NCBI GenBank assembly: GCA_002238865.1
Contig: MPNE01000032.1
Coordinates: 1 to 47,076 of the forward strand
Direction of reading: 5' to 3'
Source of the DNA: Gemmatimonadetes bacterium bin94
GTDB taxonomy: Bacteria; Gemmatimonadota; Gemmatimonadetes; Longimicrobiales; Gaopeijiaceae
Length of the DNA: 47,076 nt
The notes below the pieces were generated by a model. The model ran no database searches, was not told the DNA's origin, and saw nothing but the letters and a program-made list of their open reading frames with translations. This document shows, one piece after another, positions 34,090 through 43,660 of the stretch (position 1 is the first letter of the stretch; each line of letters starts with the position of its first letter). Made by a program: the position numbers and the translations under genes.

Positions 34090-35241
34090 TCAGCGCTCTG
34101 ACACGGGAACGCCCTCCAGCGACAACACCAGCCGCACCAGCTCCGCCTGCCTCGAGATGTGTGTCTTGTGGTAGATCTTCTGCAGGTGCCAACGGACGGT
34201 ACCCTCCGTGCGCTCGGTCCGCGCGGCAATGGTACGCACGCTATAGCCAGCGGCCAGCATGACCGCCAACCGGCTCTCGGACGGTGTAAGCCCCAGGGCC
34301 GCGGCCACGATCCCGGGGTCGACCCGGGCCGGCCTCTCCGCGTCGGCGACGAGCACGAGGGCCGCGACCGACCGCGAGGGGTGTTCCCACGGGCGCTCGG
34401 CCACCGGATTGAGATGGACGACCAGCCGCATTCGCTTCGAACGCTGTCCCACCGTCATCGAACCGCCCGCCGCCTTGATGCCGGACGGCCCCAGCGCCCG
34501 CGCCACCAGCCGCTGGAGCTCGGCGTTGTCAGCCTTCCTTCGGGCCAGCAGACAACCGTCTCGGTCGAACAGCCCATCGCCTTGCCGGAGGAGACCTCTG
34601 GCGCAATCGTTCGCCACCAGGATCCGACCCTGCCGATCGAGTTGGATGACGCCGAAACGGTGGTTGTCGAGCAAATCGGTCAGCGAGCTTCCCAGCGCCT
34701 CCGCATCGGACAGCGCTCGCCGAACGCGCACGAACTGGCGCAAATGCGGCAGAAGGTCCGCGATGACGCTCCTTTGGCCCGAGCCCCAGCCTCCGCCTGC
34801 GGTGGAGTCGCCGACTACCCAGCCGATCTGTGAGCCCCCGGGGCCGTCCAGTCGGACAACGCGCCCGTTCCGGACGTGGGCATCACGCGCGATCAGGTTG
34901 TACGACTTCGAGGTCTTCTTCTCGGGGTCGGAGTACAGGTCGCCCGTATGAACCAGTTGGCCGTCGGGCTGCCGCTTGAAGCGGGGCATTCCTTCGTCCC
35001 TGGGAAAGAAGTCCCGGAAGTACTCGCGCTCAAAGTCTTCGCGGCGTTGCCCGTGGACGGTCATCCGTGCGAAGAAGGTCTCCACCCTGGAGTAGCGGCA
35101 CCTCTCGCTGAACACCAGGAAACTGCTCTTCGTCTGGCTGACCTCGTTGATCAGACGAGCCGCTGCCAACCAATGGGCATCGTCGAGTGCGGCTTCGTAC
35201 AGCAACGTCAGTATCCGCTCGAATCCATTCTGAGGGGTCAT
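34090..35241 (-). CDS. LuxR-family transcriptional regulator (copy 2)
   Basis: 383 residues, the same length and layout as the regulator at 15945-17096: N-terminal segment NGFERILTLLYEAALDDAHW, a PAS-like centre (FGVIQLDRQGRILVANDCARGLL), and C-terminal HTH LGLTPSESRLAVMLAAGYSVRTIAARTERTEGTVRWHLQKIYHKTHISRQAELVRLVL. The recognition helix differs (TEGTVRWHLQK against ESTVKTHLKR), so the two should bind different sites. Convergent with the LRR gene and directly downstream of a tyrosine recombinase on the same strand. Candidate direct repeats lie upstream of its start at 35290-35323. Confidence 0.85.
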   Translation of the reverse strand: MTPQNGFERILTLLYEAALDDAHWLAAARLINEVSQTKSSFLVFSERCRYSRVETFFARMTVHGQRREDFEREYFRDFFPRDEGMPRFKRQPDGQLVHTGDLYSDPEKKTSKSYNLIARDAHVRNGRVVRLDGPGGSQIGWVVGDSTAGGGWGSGQRSVIADLLPHLRQFVRVRRALSDAEALGSSLTDLLDNHRFGVIQLDRQGRILVANDCARGLLRQGDGLFDRDGCLLARRKADNAELQRLVARALGPSGIKAAGGSMTVGQRSKRMRLVVHLNPVAERPWEHPSRSVAALVLVADAERPARVDPGIVAAALGLTPSESRLAVMLAAGYSVRTIAARTERTEGTVRWHLQKIYHKTHISRQAELVRLVLSLEGVPVSER

Positions 35242-35289
35242 TGCACCTCCTCTCCAGCTATGCGGTACCCCGACGTGAGCTCAAGGTGC

Positions 35290-35323
35290 CCGAAATTGTC
35301 GCTACCTTCTCCGAAACTGTCGC
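35290..35323 (-). promoter_or_regulatory. Direct repeat upstream of LuxR copy 2
   Basis: CCGAAATTGTCGC at 35290-35302 and CCGAAACTGTCGC at 35311-35323 (plus-strand reading) match at 12 of 13 bases and are 21 bases apart, two helical turns, 49 to 82 bases before the start. A possible binding site for LuxR dimers. Confidence 0.4.
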
Positions 35324-35365
35324 AAATCATGGACTTGCGGATCGTGCCTTCGCTCCCGAAGCCAC

Positions 35366-36343
35366 TTACCTCTCTTCACCGTAGTAACGGGCGACGGCCC
35401 CCTGCGCCGCCCCCTGGCCCCGCGAATAGTAAGCCGGCATGCGTTCGGATTTCCAGCGTCCTGCGTTCATGATCGCGACGAGGCCGGCCCCGTGTGCGGC
35501 CAGATCCTGAGCCATTCCCACCCTGGGCGAGTGGCCGGAGAAGCCCTCACCGAGCCCCGCTTCCCTGCACACTGCAGCGATCCTGGTACTGATGGTCCTC
35601 CCGCGGCGAACACCGAACACCCGCGCGCCGGGAATCGGACTGTCCGGACGGATGCGGTTCAGGGCTGCGGTCGCCCGAACGCCCACGTAGAGGACGGCGG
35701 GCCTGTTGGACGTTTTCGAGCGCCTGACGGTAACACGCGAACTTCCGCCAGGGTGAAACTTGACGTCGGCCCACCGAAGGGCAGCGGCTTCCTGCCGTCG
35801 CAGCAGCGCGTCTCGCATCACTGACACGATCGAAATGTCCAACGCCCCACGGGCCCGCGCGGTATCGAGAGTTTCCAGGCGGCCGGAAGGATAGACCCTC
35901 GGGATATGCGCAGTGTCGGTGATTGCTTTCAACTCCGCTTCCCGGAGCCCCCGAGCCTGCCTTCGCACGAGCCCTCCCCGTTCGGCGGCGCGGTTCCTCA
36001 CGCCGGCGATCGCCATCTTGACGCCTTGGGAAGCTGTCGGCGTCGGGATCCCGGCCCGACGATGAAAGAAGCTGATCGCCTTGCGGTCCATGGCAAGCGA
36101 GGCGAGGGACAGCCCCACGGCATCACGATGGACCAGATAGGCTGCCACGGTAAGCGGTTGGGCGGGCAGCGACCTGACACCTTCCCGCCTGGCCCAGGCC
36201 TCGAATCGCTTCCAGGCGGCCGTGTACGCCTTGCGCGTGCTGGGGCGCTGACTCTCGGCGACGGCTGCGGCCACGGCCTCCAGGTGACATGCGGCGAGGT
36301 GGTCCTCAATGGGGATCAAAGCGACTGTGGCGTTGTCATCCAT
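35366..36343 (-). CDS. Tyrosine recombinase, paralogue of the switch recombinase
   Basis: 325 residues. It follows the recombinase at 26810-27784 along its whole length: HLEAVAAAVAESQRPSTRKAYTAAWKRFEAW, catalytic Arg in MRDALLRRQEAAALRW, SKTSN, HSPRVGM, NAGRWKSERMPA and Tyr in YYSRGQ. All catalytic positions are intact, so it should be active. Nucleotide identity is clearly below protein conservation, so this is not a recent copy. No 17-bp site like that of the first recombinase was found around it. It may act on sites outside the window or on an undetected pair near LuxR copy 2. Confidence 0.85.
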   Translation of the reverse strand: MDDNATVALIPIEDHLAACHLEAVAAAVAESQRPSTRKAYTAAWKRFEAWARREGVRSLPAQPLTVAAYLVHRDAVGLSLASLAMDRKAISFFHRRAGIPTPTASQGVKMAIAGVRNRAAERGGLVRRQARGLREAELKAITDTAHIPRVYPSGRLETLDTARARGALDISIVSVMRDALLRRQEAAALRWADVKFHPGGSSRVTVRRSKTSNRPAVLYVGVRATAALNRIRPDSPIPGARVFGVRRGRTISTRIAAVCREAGLGEGFSGHSPRVGMAQDLAAHGAGLVAIMNAGRWKSERMPAYYSRGQGAAQGAVARYYGEER

Positions 36344-36437
36344 ATCCGTTCCCCCGTGTCCGAATCGTGAGATCTACGCTTCGAACACTCGAAAATACGG
36401 AATCGACCCCGGACCCGCGCCTATCAAATCAAATGGG

Positions 36438-36683
36438 TCAGCCCCGGCGCTCCCCGTGCTCCCGGAGGAAATCCTCCGTCCCTTCCGGCAGGAACAGGTT
36501 GTCGGAGATCTCGGCAATCTCCTCGGCTTCTTCCCAGGCCCTTTCCAGCAGCCAGAGCTCGCCCTCCAGCGCGCGCCGCTCCTGCTCTTCGTGCAGCGCC
36601 ATTTCAAGTGCCAGTTTGGTCGGTTTCGGCATCTTGTTGACGTAGCCGGGTTCGCCGTACTTCGCGAAGCCTCGCCCGGCTGT
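36438..36683 (-). pseudogene. Inverted C-terminal fragment of the zinc-ribbon membrane protein
   Basis: Minus-strand frame reading AGRGFAKYGEPGYVNKM, then the complete C-terminal helix region (MALHEEQERRALEGE..., FLPEGTEDFLREHGERRG) and TGA. The protein is identical to copy A at 38791-38990 over about 65 residues, while the DNA differs at about eight places, all synonymous. The N-terminal three-quarters, including the zinc ribbon and membrane segment, is absent; the fragment abuts the stop of the DUF819 gene. Confidence 0.75.
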
Positions 36684-37877
36684 TCAGCCCCCCACCAGCC
36701 CCAGCAGCCACGCGCACAACAGCGCTGCGTAGATCCCCAGAATGTACCCGGCCACCGCCATCAGCAGTCCGATCGGTGCCATCGCGCGATGGTACACCCC
36801 GGCCACCACCGGGGCCGACGCCGCGCCGCCGATGTTCGCCATGCTGCCCGTCGCCACGAAGAACAGAGGCGCGCGCACGATCCGGGCCGCGATCAGCAGC
36901 ACGGCGACGTGAATCGCGATCCAGACCGCGCCGGCCGCAAGGTAGACCGGCGCGTCGAGCACGGCCCTCAAGTCCGCCTGGGCGCCGATGCCGGCAAGGA
37001 GCAGGTAAAGAGCCGTGTAGCCCAGCCCCGAAGCGCCCACCTTTTCCAGCTCGCGAAGGCGTGTGAACGAAAGTGCCAGGCCCCCGGTCACCACAATGAG
37101 GATGGCCCAGGTGGTGCCGCTGATGATCGGCGGATCGCCCATCGAGGGAAAGGTGTTTCCCAGCCGCTGGGCACCCACCGCGCACGCCATGCCCAGCCCG
37201 ATCATGACCACGGCGTCACGCAATGTGGTGGGGCGCCGCTCCCGGTCCATATCCGCCAGGCGGCTGTTCGTCTCTTCGACCGTCTCGGTCCGTGCCCTGG
37301 TGCGCCGGTCGAAGCGGCCCTGAAACCCCACCAGTGCGATGAGCACCCCCATCCACCCGTACCCCACCACCGTGTCCACCACGATCACCGGACCCATCGC
37401 GTCCGGCGACGTGCCGACGCTCTCCGAGATCGCGACCATGTTGGCCGTCCCCCCGATCCAGCTCCCCGACAGCGCCGCGAAGCCGGTCCAGGCGTCGGCC
37501 GGAAGCGCGCCCTGGAAGATCAGGAGCGAAATCGGCCCGCCGATGACGATCCCGACCGTGCCCGCGGCCACCATGAACAGCGCCGTTGCGCCCAGCCGGG
37601 CGATGCTCATCACGTCCACCGAAACCATCAGCATGAGGAGCGCGAAGAGGAGCAGGTACGGGACGGTCCAGTCGTAGAGCGGCGACGCCGACGGCGTGAT
37701 CCCGGCGGTCGTCGCGAGCATGGGCAGGAAGTAGACGTAGATCACGGGCGGAACCACCTCGAAGAGCTTCCTGCAGCGGGGCAGCTCCGAGATCCAGAAG
37801 ACCCCGGCCACGATGGCGGCCAGGAAACCGAAGACGCCCATGGGGTCGGTGATCAGCGCGGTTGTCTCGGGTTCCAT
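36684..37877 (-). CDS. DUF819-family integral membrane protein
   Basis: 397 residues, almost wholly hydrophobic with about 11-12 membrane segments. Family landmarks: ITDPMGVFGFLAAIVAGVFWIS, VYFLPMLATTAGITPSASPLYDW, and the central GSWIGGTANMVAISESVGTSPD, with a mirrored SMANIGGAASAPVVAG near residue 350, consistent with an inverted-repeat transporter fold. A cytoplasmic charged loop (RRTRARTETVEETNSRLADMDRERRP) separates the two halves. DUF819 proteins are YjcL-like putative transporters of unknown substrate. Alone between the zinc-ribbon fragment and the zinc-ribbon tandem pair. Confidence 0.85.
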   Translation of the reverse strand: MEPETTALITDPMGVFGFLAAIVAGVFWISELPRCRKLFEVVPPVIYVYFLPMLATTAGITPSASPLYDWTVPYLLLFALLMLMVSVDVMSIARLGATALFMVAAGTVGIVIGGPISLLIFQGALPADAWTGFAALSGSWIGGTANMVAISESVGTSPDAMGPVIVVDTVVGYGWMGVLIALVGFQGRFDRRTRARTETVEETNSRLADMDRERRPTTLRDAVVMIGLGMACAVGAQRLGNTFPSMGDPPIISGTTWAILIVVTGGLALSFTRLRELEKVGASGLGYTALYLLLAGIGAQADLRAVLDAPVYLAAGAVWIAIHVAVLLIAARIVRAPLFFVATGSMANIGGAASAPVVAGVYHRAMAPIGLLMAVAGYILGIYAALLCAWLLGLVGG

Positions 37878-38001
37878 GGCCTGAATCCCTGTTCATGGCC
37901 GGCCGAGTGCGCCCGAAAGGAGGCGTCCGCCGGCTTCGTACCCTATTGTGGTCCTCACGGACAGCTACGATACCGACCCCTCAAAGTCAAATGCGACGGC
38001 C

Positions 38002-39024
38002 GTGTACAAGTCCTGCATGTTTTGCACCAAGCCCCTCGGGACGAACGAGGTCATCGAGACGTTCCCCGTGGGACGCCGCCTCGCCTTCGACGCGGCACGC
38101 GGCCGTCTCTGGGTCGTCTGTGCCAAGTGCGAGCGCTGGAACCTGACCCCTCTCGAAGAACGCTGGGAAGCTGTGGAGATGTGCGAGCGGATCTTCCGGG
38201 ACACGCGCATACGCGTATCCACCGACAACATCGGTCTTGCACGCCATCCGGAGGGGTTGACCCTGGTCCGGATCGGCGAGCCGATGCGCCCCGAATTCGC
38301 CGCGTGGCGCTACGGCGACCAGTTCGGGAGGCGTCGCCGCAAGACGATCCTGTACGGCGCGGCGGCCGTCGCCATCCTCGGCGGTTTCGTGATCGGTGGC
38401 GCGGCCGCGGGCATCCTGAGCGGTTCCGTCCTGAGCCAGAGCGGCAATCTGGTCCACCTCTGGAACGCGCGAACACTCGTCAAGCTGTACCCGGACGAAG
38501 GCGGCAAGATCAAGCTCAAGCAACATGACCTGCTGGGCACGCGGGTGCGTCCCGCCGACGACGAACTGGGCTTCAAGGTGCAGATCCGCAAGGGGAAGAA
38601 GAAATCATGGCATGAAGGCGCCGAGGCCCGCCGCTTCGCGGGGGCGATCCTTCCCAGGATGAATGCGATGGGGGGCAAGAAGGAGATGGTTCAGCACGCC
38701 GTCAAGGAGATCGAAACCGTCGGCCACCCGGAACGGTTCCTTGTCGACATCGCCGAGGGTGACCGCTTCCGGGACAAGAAAGGCGTGCCCGGCTACGTCA
38801 ACAAGATGCCGAAACCGACCAAACTGGCGCTCGAAATGGCGCTCCACGAAGAGCAGGAACGGCGCGCGCTGGAGGGCGAGCTCTGGCTGCTGGAACGGGC
38901 CTGGGAAGAAGCCGAGGAGATTGCGGAGATCTCCGACAACCTGTTCCTGCCGGAAGGGACCGAGGACTTCCTCCGGGAGCACGGGGAGCACGGGGAGCGC
39001 CGGGGCGACGCCGGGCGCGGCTGA
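38002..39024 (+). CDS. Zinc-ribbon membrane protein, copy A
   Basis: 340 residues from the GTG at 38002, chosen to match the start of the next copy (VYKSCMFC against MYTTCMFC); an ATG 18 codons earlier is possible but adds unrelated residues. Two CxxC pairs (SCMFCTKPLG and VCAKCERWNL) form a likely treble-clef/zinc ribbon in the first 50 residues. One membrane segment follows (TILYGAAAVAILGGFVIGGAAAGIL, about 125-150). The C-terminal third is strongly helical (HEEQERRALEGELWLLERAWEEAEEIAEI). No family name is recognised. Tandem with copy B five bases downstream. Confidence 0.75.
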   Translation: MYKSCMFCTKPLGTNEVIETFPVGRRLAFDAARGRLWVVCAKCERWNLTPLEERWEAVEMCERIFRDTRIRVSTDNIGLARHPEGLTLVRIGEPMRPEFAAWRYGDQFGRRRRKTILYGAAAVAILGGFVIGGAAAGILSGSVLSQSGNLVHLWNARTLVKLYPDEGGKIKLKQHDLLGTRVRPADDELGFKVQIRKGKKKSWHEGAEARRFAGAILPRMNAMGGKKEMVQHAVKEIETVGHPERFLVDIAEGDRFRDKKGVPGYVNKMPKPTKLALEMALHEEQERRALEGELWLLERAWEEAEEIAEISDNLFLPEGTEDFLREHGEHGERRGDAGRG

Positions 39025-39029
39025 CTGCC

Positions 39030-40049
39030 ATGTACACCACCTGCATGTTCTGCACCCGGCCCCTCGGGACCAACGAAGTCGTCGAGACCTTCCCCGTCGG
39101 TCGCCGCCTCGCCTTCGACGCGGCACGCGGGCGCCTCTGGGTCGTCTGCGCCAGGTGCGAGCGCTGGAACCTGACCCCGATGGAGGAACGCTGGGAGGCG
39201 GTCGAGGCGTGTGAGCGGATCTTCCGCGACACCCGGGTGCGCTTCTCGACCGACAACATCGGGCTCGCCCGGCACCCGGAAGGCCTCACCCTCGTCCGGA
39301 TCGGCGAGCCCCTGCGCCCCGAGTTCGCAGCGTGGCGGTACGGGGACCAGTTCGGGAGGCGGCGGCGCAGGAAGATGCTGTATGGAGCCGCCGGGGTGGT
39401 CCTGGCTGGGGGAACCGTCGTTGGGGGTCTGGCCGTCGGTGTGATGGGCGTCGTCCTCCTCGAGGCGCCGCTTCACATGGCCAACATGTGGGTGAACCTG
39501 CGTACGAGGGTCAAGCTTCGCCCAGACGGTGGCGGCGTGATAGGACTGAGGCGCGGTGACCTCCGCGACACCCGGATCCGTCCGGCCGACGAAAGCCCCG
39601 GCTTCAAGGTGCAGCTGCGGCGGACCTCGCACGGCGTTGTCCGGAAGGGTTGGTATCACGGCGAGGAGGCCCACCGCTTCGCCGCCGCGATCGTGCCCGG
39701 CCTGAACGCGATGGGGGGGACCAAAGCGGCCGTCCTCGGCGCCGCCGGGGAGATCGAGGCCGCGGGCCACGCCCAACGCTTTCTTGTCGACGTTGCCGGG
39801 AGGCGCGGGTTCGAAAGCGATGTCGGCGAACCCGGATGCATCGCGAAGATGCCCAGGCCCACCCGTCTGGCGCTCGAGATGGCACTCCACGAGGAGCAGG
39901 AACGACGCGCCCTCGAGGGCGAGCTTTGGCTGCTGGAGCAAGCATGGCGGGAAGCCGAGGAGATCGCGGCGATTTCGGACGATCTGCTATTGCCGGAGGG
40001 AACCGACGACTTCATCAGGGAGCACGGAAGAGCGAGGGAAACCCGTTGA
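39030..40049 (+). CDS. Zinc-ribbon membrane protein, copy B
   Basis: 339 residues. Same layout as copy A: CMFCTRPLGTNEVVETFPVGRRLAFDAARGRLWVVCARC, one membrane segment (KMLYGAAGVVLAGGTVVGGLAVGVMGVVLL), then a middle domain and the helical tail HEEQERRALEGELWLLEQAWREAEEIAAI. The N-terminal 110 residues are nearly identical to copy A while the region after the membrane segment has diverged, so the duplication is old or its N-termini are kept alike by conversion. Its stop overlaps the TTG start of the peptidase-like gene (TTGA), which indicates functional linkage. Confidence 0.75.
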   Translation: MYTTCMFCTRPLGTNEVVETFPVGRRLAFDAARGRLWVVCARCERWNLTPMEERWEAVEACERIFRDTRVRFSTDNIGLARHPEGLTLVRIGEPLRPEFAAWRYGDQFGRRRRRKMLYGAAGVVLAGGTVVGGLAVGVMGVVLLEAPLHMANMWVNLRTRVKLRPDGGGVIGLRRGDLRDTRIRPADESPGFKVQLRRTSHGVVRKGWYHGEEAHRFAAAIVPGLNAMGGTKAAVLGAAGEIEAAGHAQRFLVDVAGRRGFESDVGEPGCIAKMPRPTRLALEMALHEEQERRALEGELWLLEQAWREAEEIAAISDDLLLPEGTDDFIREHGRARETR

Positions 40050-40777
40050 GCAAACTCGGCATCGACTACAGCGGGTTGGAGAACCCGCCGGACCCGGGCG
40101 GGCGGCGAACCGGGCGCGGTGGGCGAACAGGTGGCCGTGGTCTCTTCCGGCTCCCGATACGCCTGGCCCGCTGGGCCGTGTTCGGCGTGCTGCTCGCCGT
40201 CCTTCCCTTCGTCCTCCTCATCCGGGGCGGCGTCTTCGCCTACCACGAGTGGGGCCTCGGGACGTGGCCTTCGCTGGCGGTCTCGGCCGCGGCCATGGCG
40301 CTTCTTCTGACGGTCTACGCATGGGCCGCAAGCCGCCGAATCGGTGCGGGCAAGGGGCTCAGGAAGATCCTGACCCGCGCGGCCGCACTGCTGGGCGCGG
40401 CGTACGTGGCGTATTCACTGGTCTACGTCGCCGGCGCCAACGCCAAGTCGGACGAGGTGCGCGACGAGTATTCCACCCTCCACCCGCTGCTGCGCGTGGC
40501 CGCGAGCGCGCTGATCCTGGTGGATCCGGGTGCGGTGATCACCGACGCGGGGCGCACGCCGGACTTCTACCGGCGTCTGGGACTGTCGCCGAACGAGACG
40601 TCCCTACACTTCGAGCAGCCCACGGGATTCGTTCACGCCCTGGACCTGCGCACGGTTGGCCGCCCCGAATGGCGGAACCGCGCGGCCGACGTCGCGTTCC
40701 GGGCGATGGGCTTCCACACCCTGCGCCACGTCGGCACCGCCGATCACCTGCACGTGTCGCTGAGGCCGCCGGGATAG
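40046..40777 (+). CDS. Membrane-anchored LAS-like metallopeptidase domain protein
   Basis: 243 residues from a TTG at 40046 overlapping the previous stop; GAGGGA lies seven to eight bases upstream and the longer frame is only a shadow of copy B. Three hydrophobic segments between residues 35 and 135 (AVFGVLLAVLPFVLLI, SLAVSAAAMALLLTVYAWA, AAALLGAAYVAYSLVYVAG) precede a C-terminal domain. There His188 (SLH), Asp200 (HALD) and the HxH pair His234/His236 (DHLHVSL) resemble the zinc ligands of LAS peptidases (M15/VanY type, murein-cleaving), although the spacing between the first His and Asp is longer than usual. Cell-wall cleavage is a plausible but unproven role. Confidence 0.65.
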   Translation: MSKLGIDYSGLENPPDPGGRRTGRGGRTGGRGLFRLPIRLARWAVFGVLLAVLPFVLLIRGGVFAYHEWGLGTWPSLAVSAAAMALLLTVYAWAASRRIGAGKGLRKILTRAAALLGAAYVAYSLVYVAGANAKSDEVRDEYSTLHPLLRVAASALILVDPGAVITDAGRTPDFYRRLGLSPNETSLHFEQPTGFVHALDLRTVGRPEWRNRAADVAFRAMGFHTLRHVGTADHLHVSLRPPG

Positions 40778-40780
40778 CCC

Positions 40781-41860
<1,080 letters not shown>

Positions 41861-41864
41861 TTTC

Positions 41865-43181
41865 CTACCCCTCTTCTGCCTGAATCATTGCTGCCACTTC
41901 CTGCACCTCGTCGAGAACCCTCAGCAGGTTCCCGCTCCACAGCATGCCGATCTCCTCTTCCGTATATCCGCGGCGCACGAGCTCGAGGGTGACGTTGAAC
42001 GACTCCGACGCGTCGTCCCAGCCCGCCACGCCGCCGCCGCCGTCGAAGTCCGAGCTGATCCCGACGTGCTCGAGCCCGATCAGGTTGACCATGTAGTCGA
42101 TCTGGTCGACGAAGTCGGCAACGCTCACGTCGGCCGGACCGTCCTCGCCAAGCTGCTCGGCAGCCGCCATGCGCAAACGGTTCACCCTCTGCCTGTAGCC
42201 GTCGCGCCGGTCGTCGGGGAGGGCGCCGATGGCAGCGCCGTCAAGGAGTTCGAACCCCCTTTCGGCGGCGATCTCGGCCTGGATGGCTCCCATCGCCTCG
42301 GAGCGGGCCGCGTTCTTCGTCGTGTTCACGAAGGAGCGCAGCGCCACCGTCTGGACCACGCCCCCGTTTTCGGCCACGCCGCGGAGCTGCTCGTCGTCGA
42401 GGTTGCGGCTCACGTCGCTGAGCGCGCGGGCGGCGGAATGAGACGCGACGACCGGTGCGCGGGTCAGCTCCAGCGTCTGCATGATCGACGGCTTGGACGG
42501 GTGCGAGATGTCGATCATGATGCCCAGCCGGTTCATCTCCTCGATCGCCTCGCGGCCCATGTCGCTAAGGCCGTCGTGGAGAAAGTTGTCCGCGTCGCCG
42601 TGCGCGTCCGAGAGCTGGCTGGGGCCGGTGTGCGCCAGCGACATGTAGCGCGCGCCGCGGGCGTGGAACTCCTCGACGCGCGAGATGTCGGTCCCGAGCG
42701 GGTACGCGTTCTCGACCCCGATCATCGCGACCAGCTTCCCCGAGGCCGCGATCCGGCGCACGTCGTCGGAGGTGAGCGCCAGTTCGATCCGGTCGGGCGC
42801 GTATTCGTCCACCAGCCGGTGGATGGCGTCGAACTTGTCGATCGCGTTCTCGTAGGCGGCGGCGTAGCCCTCGTCGGTGTGCGGGCCCTGGCCGGTGTAG
42901 ACGACGAACCAGGCCACGTCGAGCCCCCCGGCCTCCATCTTGGGCAGGGTGACCTGCGTGGGCAGATCCATGGTGTAGTTGCGCTCGGCGGTGAAGTTGG
43001 CGGTGCTGATGTCGTCGTGGGTGTCGAGGGTGATGACGCGGTCGTGGATCTCGCGGGCGCGCGCGTTCATTTCCTCTTCGGTCTCGTCGGTGGCGGGAGC
43101 GTCGGCGCCGGGGGCGCAGACGGTTGTGGTGAGGAAGAGGAAGAGGGGAAGGGCGAGGAGGGCGGGTCGGCGGTTGGGCAT
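41865..43181 (-). CDS. M19-family (renal-type) membrane dipeptidase
   Basis: 438 residues from the ATG at 43181 (GGAGCA six bases upstream; the longer frame to 43388 is unsupported). A signal peptide/lipobox-like start (LLALPLFLFLTTTVCAPG) leads to a TIM-barrel amidohydrolase with the M19 ligands: HxD in TLDTHDDI, Glu in MIGVENAYPL, His in IDISHPS, His in VVASHSAARAL, and Asp in SSDFDGGGG. These bind two zinc ions and split dipeptides or D-amino-acid dipeptides in the periplasm. Followed by DUF3500; divergent from the cupin gene with 145 bases between. Confidence 0.92.
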   Translation of the reverse strand: MPNRRPALLALPLFLFLTTTVCAPGADAPATDETEEEMNARAREIHDRVITLDTHDDISTANFTAERNYTMDLPTQVTLPKMEAGGLDVAWFVVYTGQGPHTDEGYAAAYENAIDKFDAIHRLVDEYAPDRIELALTSDDVRRIAASGKLVAMIGVENAYPLGTDISRVEEFHARGARYMSLAHTGPSQLSDAHGDADNFLHDGLSDMGREAIEEMNRLGIMIDISHPSKPSIMQTLELTRAPVVASHSAARALSDVSRNLDDEQLRGVAENGGVVQTVALRSFVNTTKNAARSEAMGAIQAEIAAERGFELLDGAAIGALPDDRRDGYRQRVNRLRMAAAEQLGEDGPADVSVADFVDQIDYMVNLIGLEHVGISSDFDGGGGVAGWDDASESFNVTLELVRRGYTEEEIGMLWSGNLLRVLDEVQEVAAMIQAEEG

Positions 43182-43326
43182 CGGCGGTGCTCCGTGGGTC
43201 CGTGTGACTCGGGACTGGCTGCCGCGCGGCCGCGGCTCAGCCACTCGATTCAACATAGGGCCCCGAACGCTTGCTGGCACCCGGCGCCTTGCCCGAAGTG
43301 CCGATGAGGCCATTATTCTCCAGACC

Positions 43327-43650
43327 ATGGGAATCATCGACTCCAGCCGGCAGCGCCGCTTCTCGCCCGAGAAGATGCAGAAGCTCAACCTCTTCGAGAC
43401 CGGCCAGATGTTCTGCGACGTGTACTGCCTGCGGCCCGGGCAGGCCCAGCACGTCCACTCCCACGCGGGCGCGACGAAGTTCTACTATGTGATCGAAGGC
43501 GAGGGGAGCTTCACGGTGGGAGACCGGCGCGAGAGGCTGGGTCCGGGTGCGGTGGCGTGGTCGGAGCCGGACGAGCCGCACGGTGTCGCCAACGACTCCG
43601 ATCGTGACCTGGTGTTGCTGGTGGCGATGGCGCCGAACCCGAACCGGTAG
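43327..43650 (+). CDS. Small single-domain cupin protein
   Basis: 107 residues from the ATG at 43327. Cupin motif 1 reads QHVHSHAGATKFYYVIEGEGSFTVG (His, His, and Glu in the G-E-G turn) and motif 2 GPGAVAWSEPDEPHGVAND with the last His, so a metal site is likely. Such small cupins act as isomerases, dioxygenases or metal-binding sensors; the substrate is not evident. Ten bases separate it from the methyltransferase gene, so they are probably one operon. Confidence 0.85.
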   Translation: MGIIDSSRQRRFSPEKMQKLNLFETGQMFCDVYCLRPGQAQHVHSHAGATKFYYVIEGEGSFTVGDRRERLGPGAVAWSEPDEPHGVANDSDRDLVLLVAMAPNPNR

Positions 43651-43660
43651 GGGGGCGGGC

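Noticed and set aside
36447-38990. Inverted zinc-ribbon fragments as a second recombinase-controlled inversion
   Set aside because: The arms are diverged coding copies with synonymous changes and no sharp core; the recombinase lies outside them. Homologous recombination remains possible.
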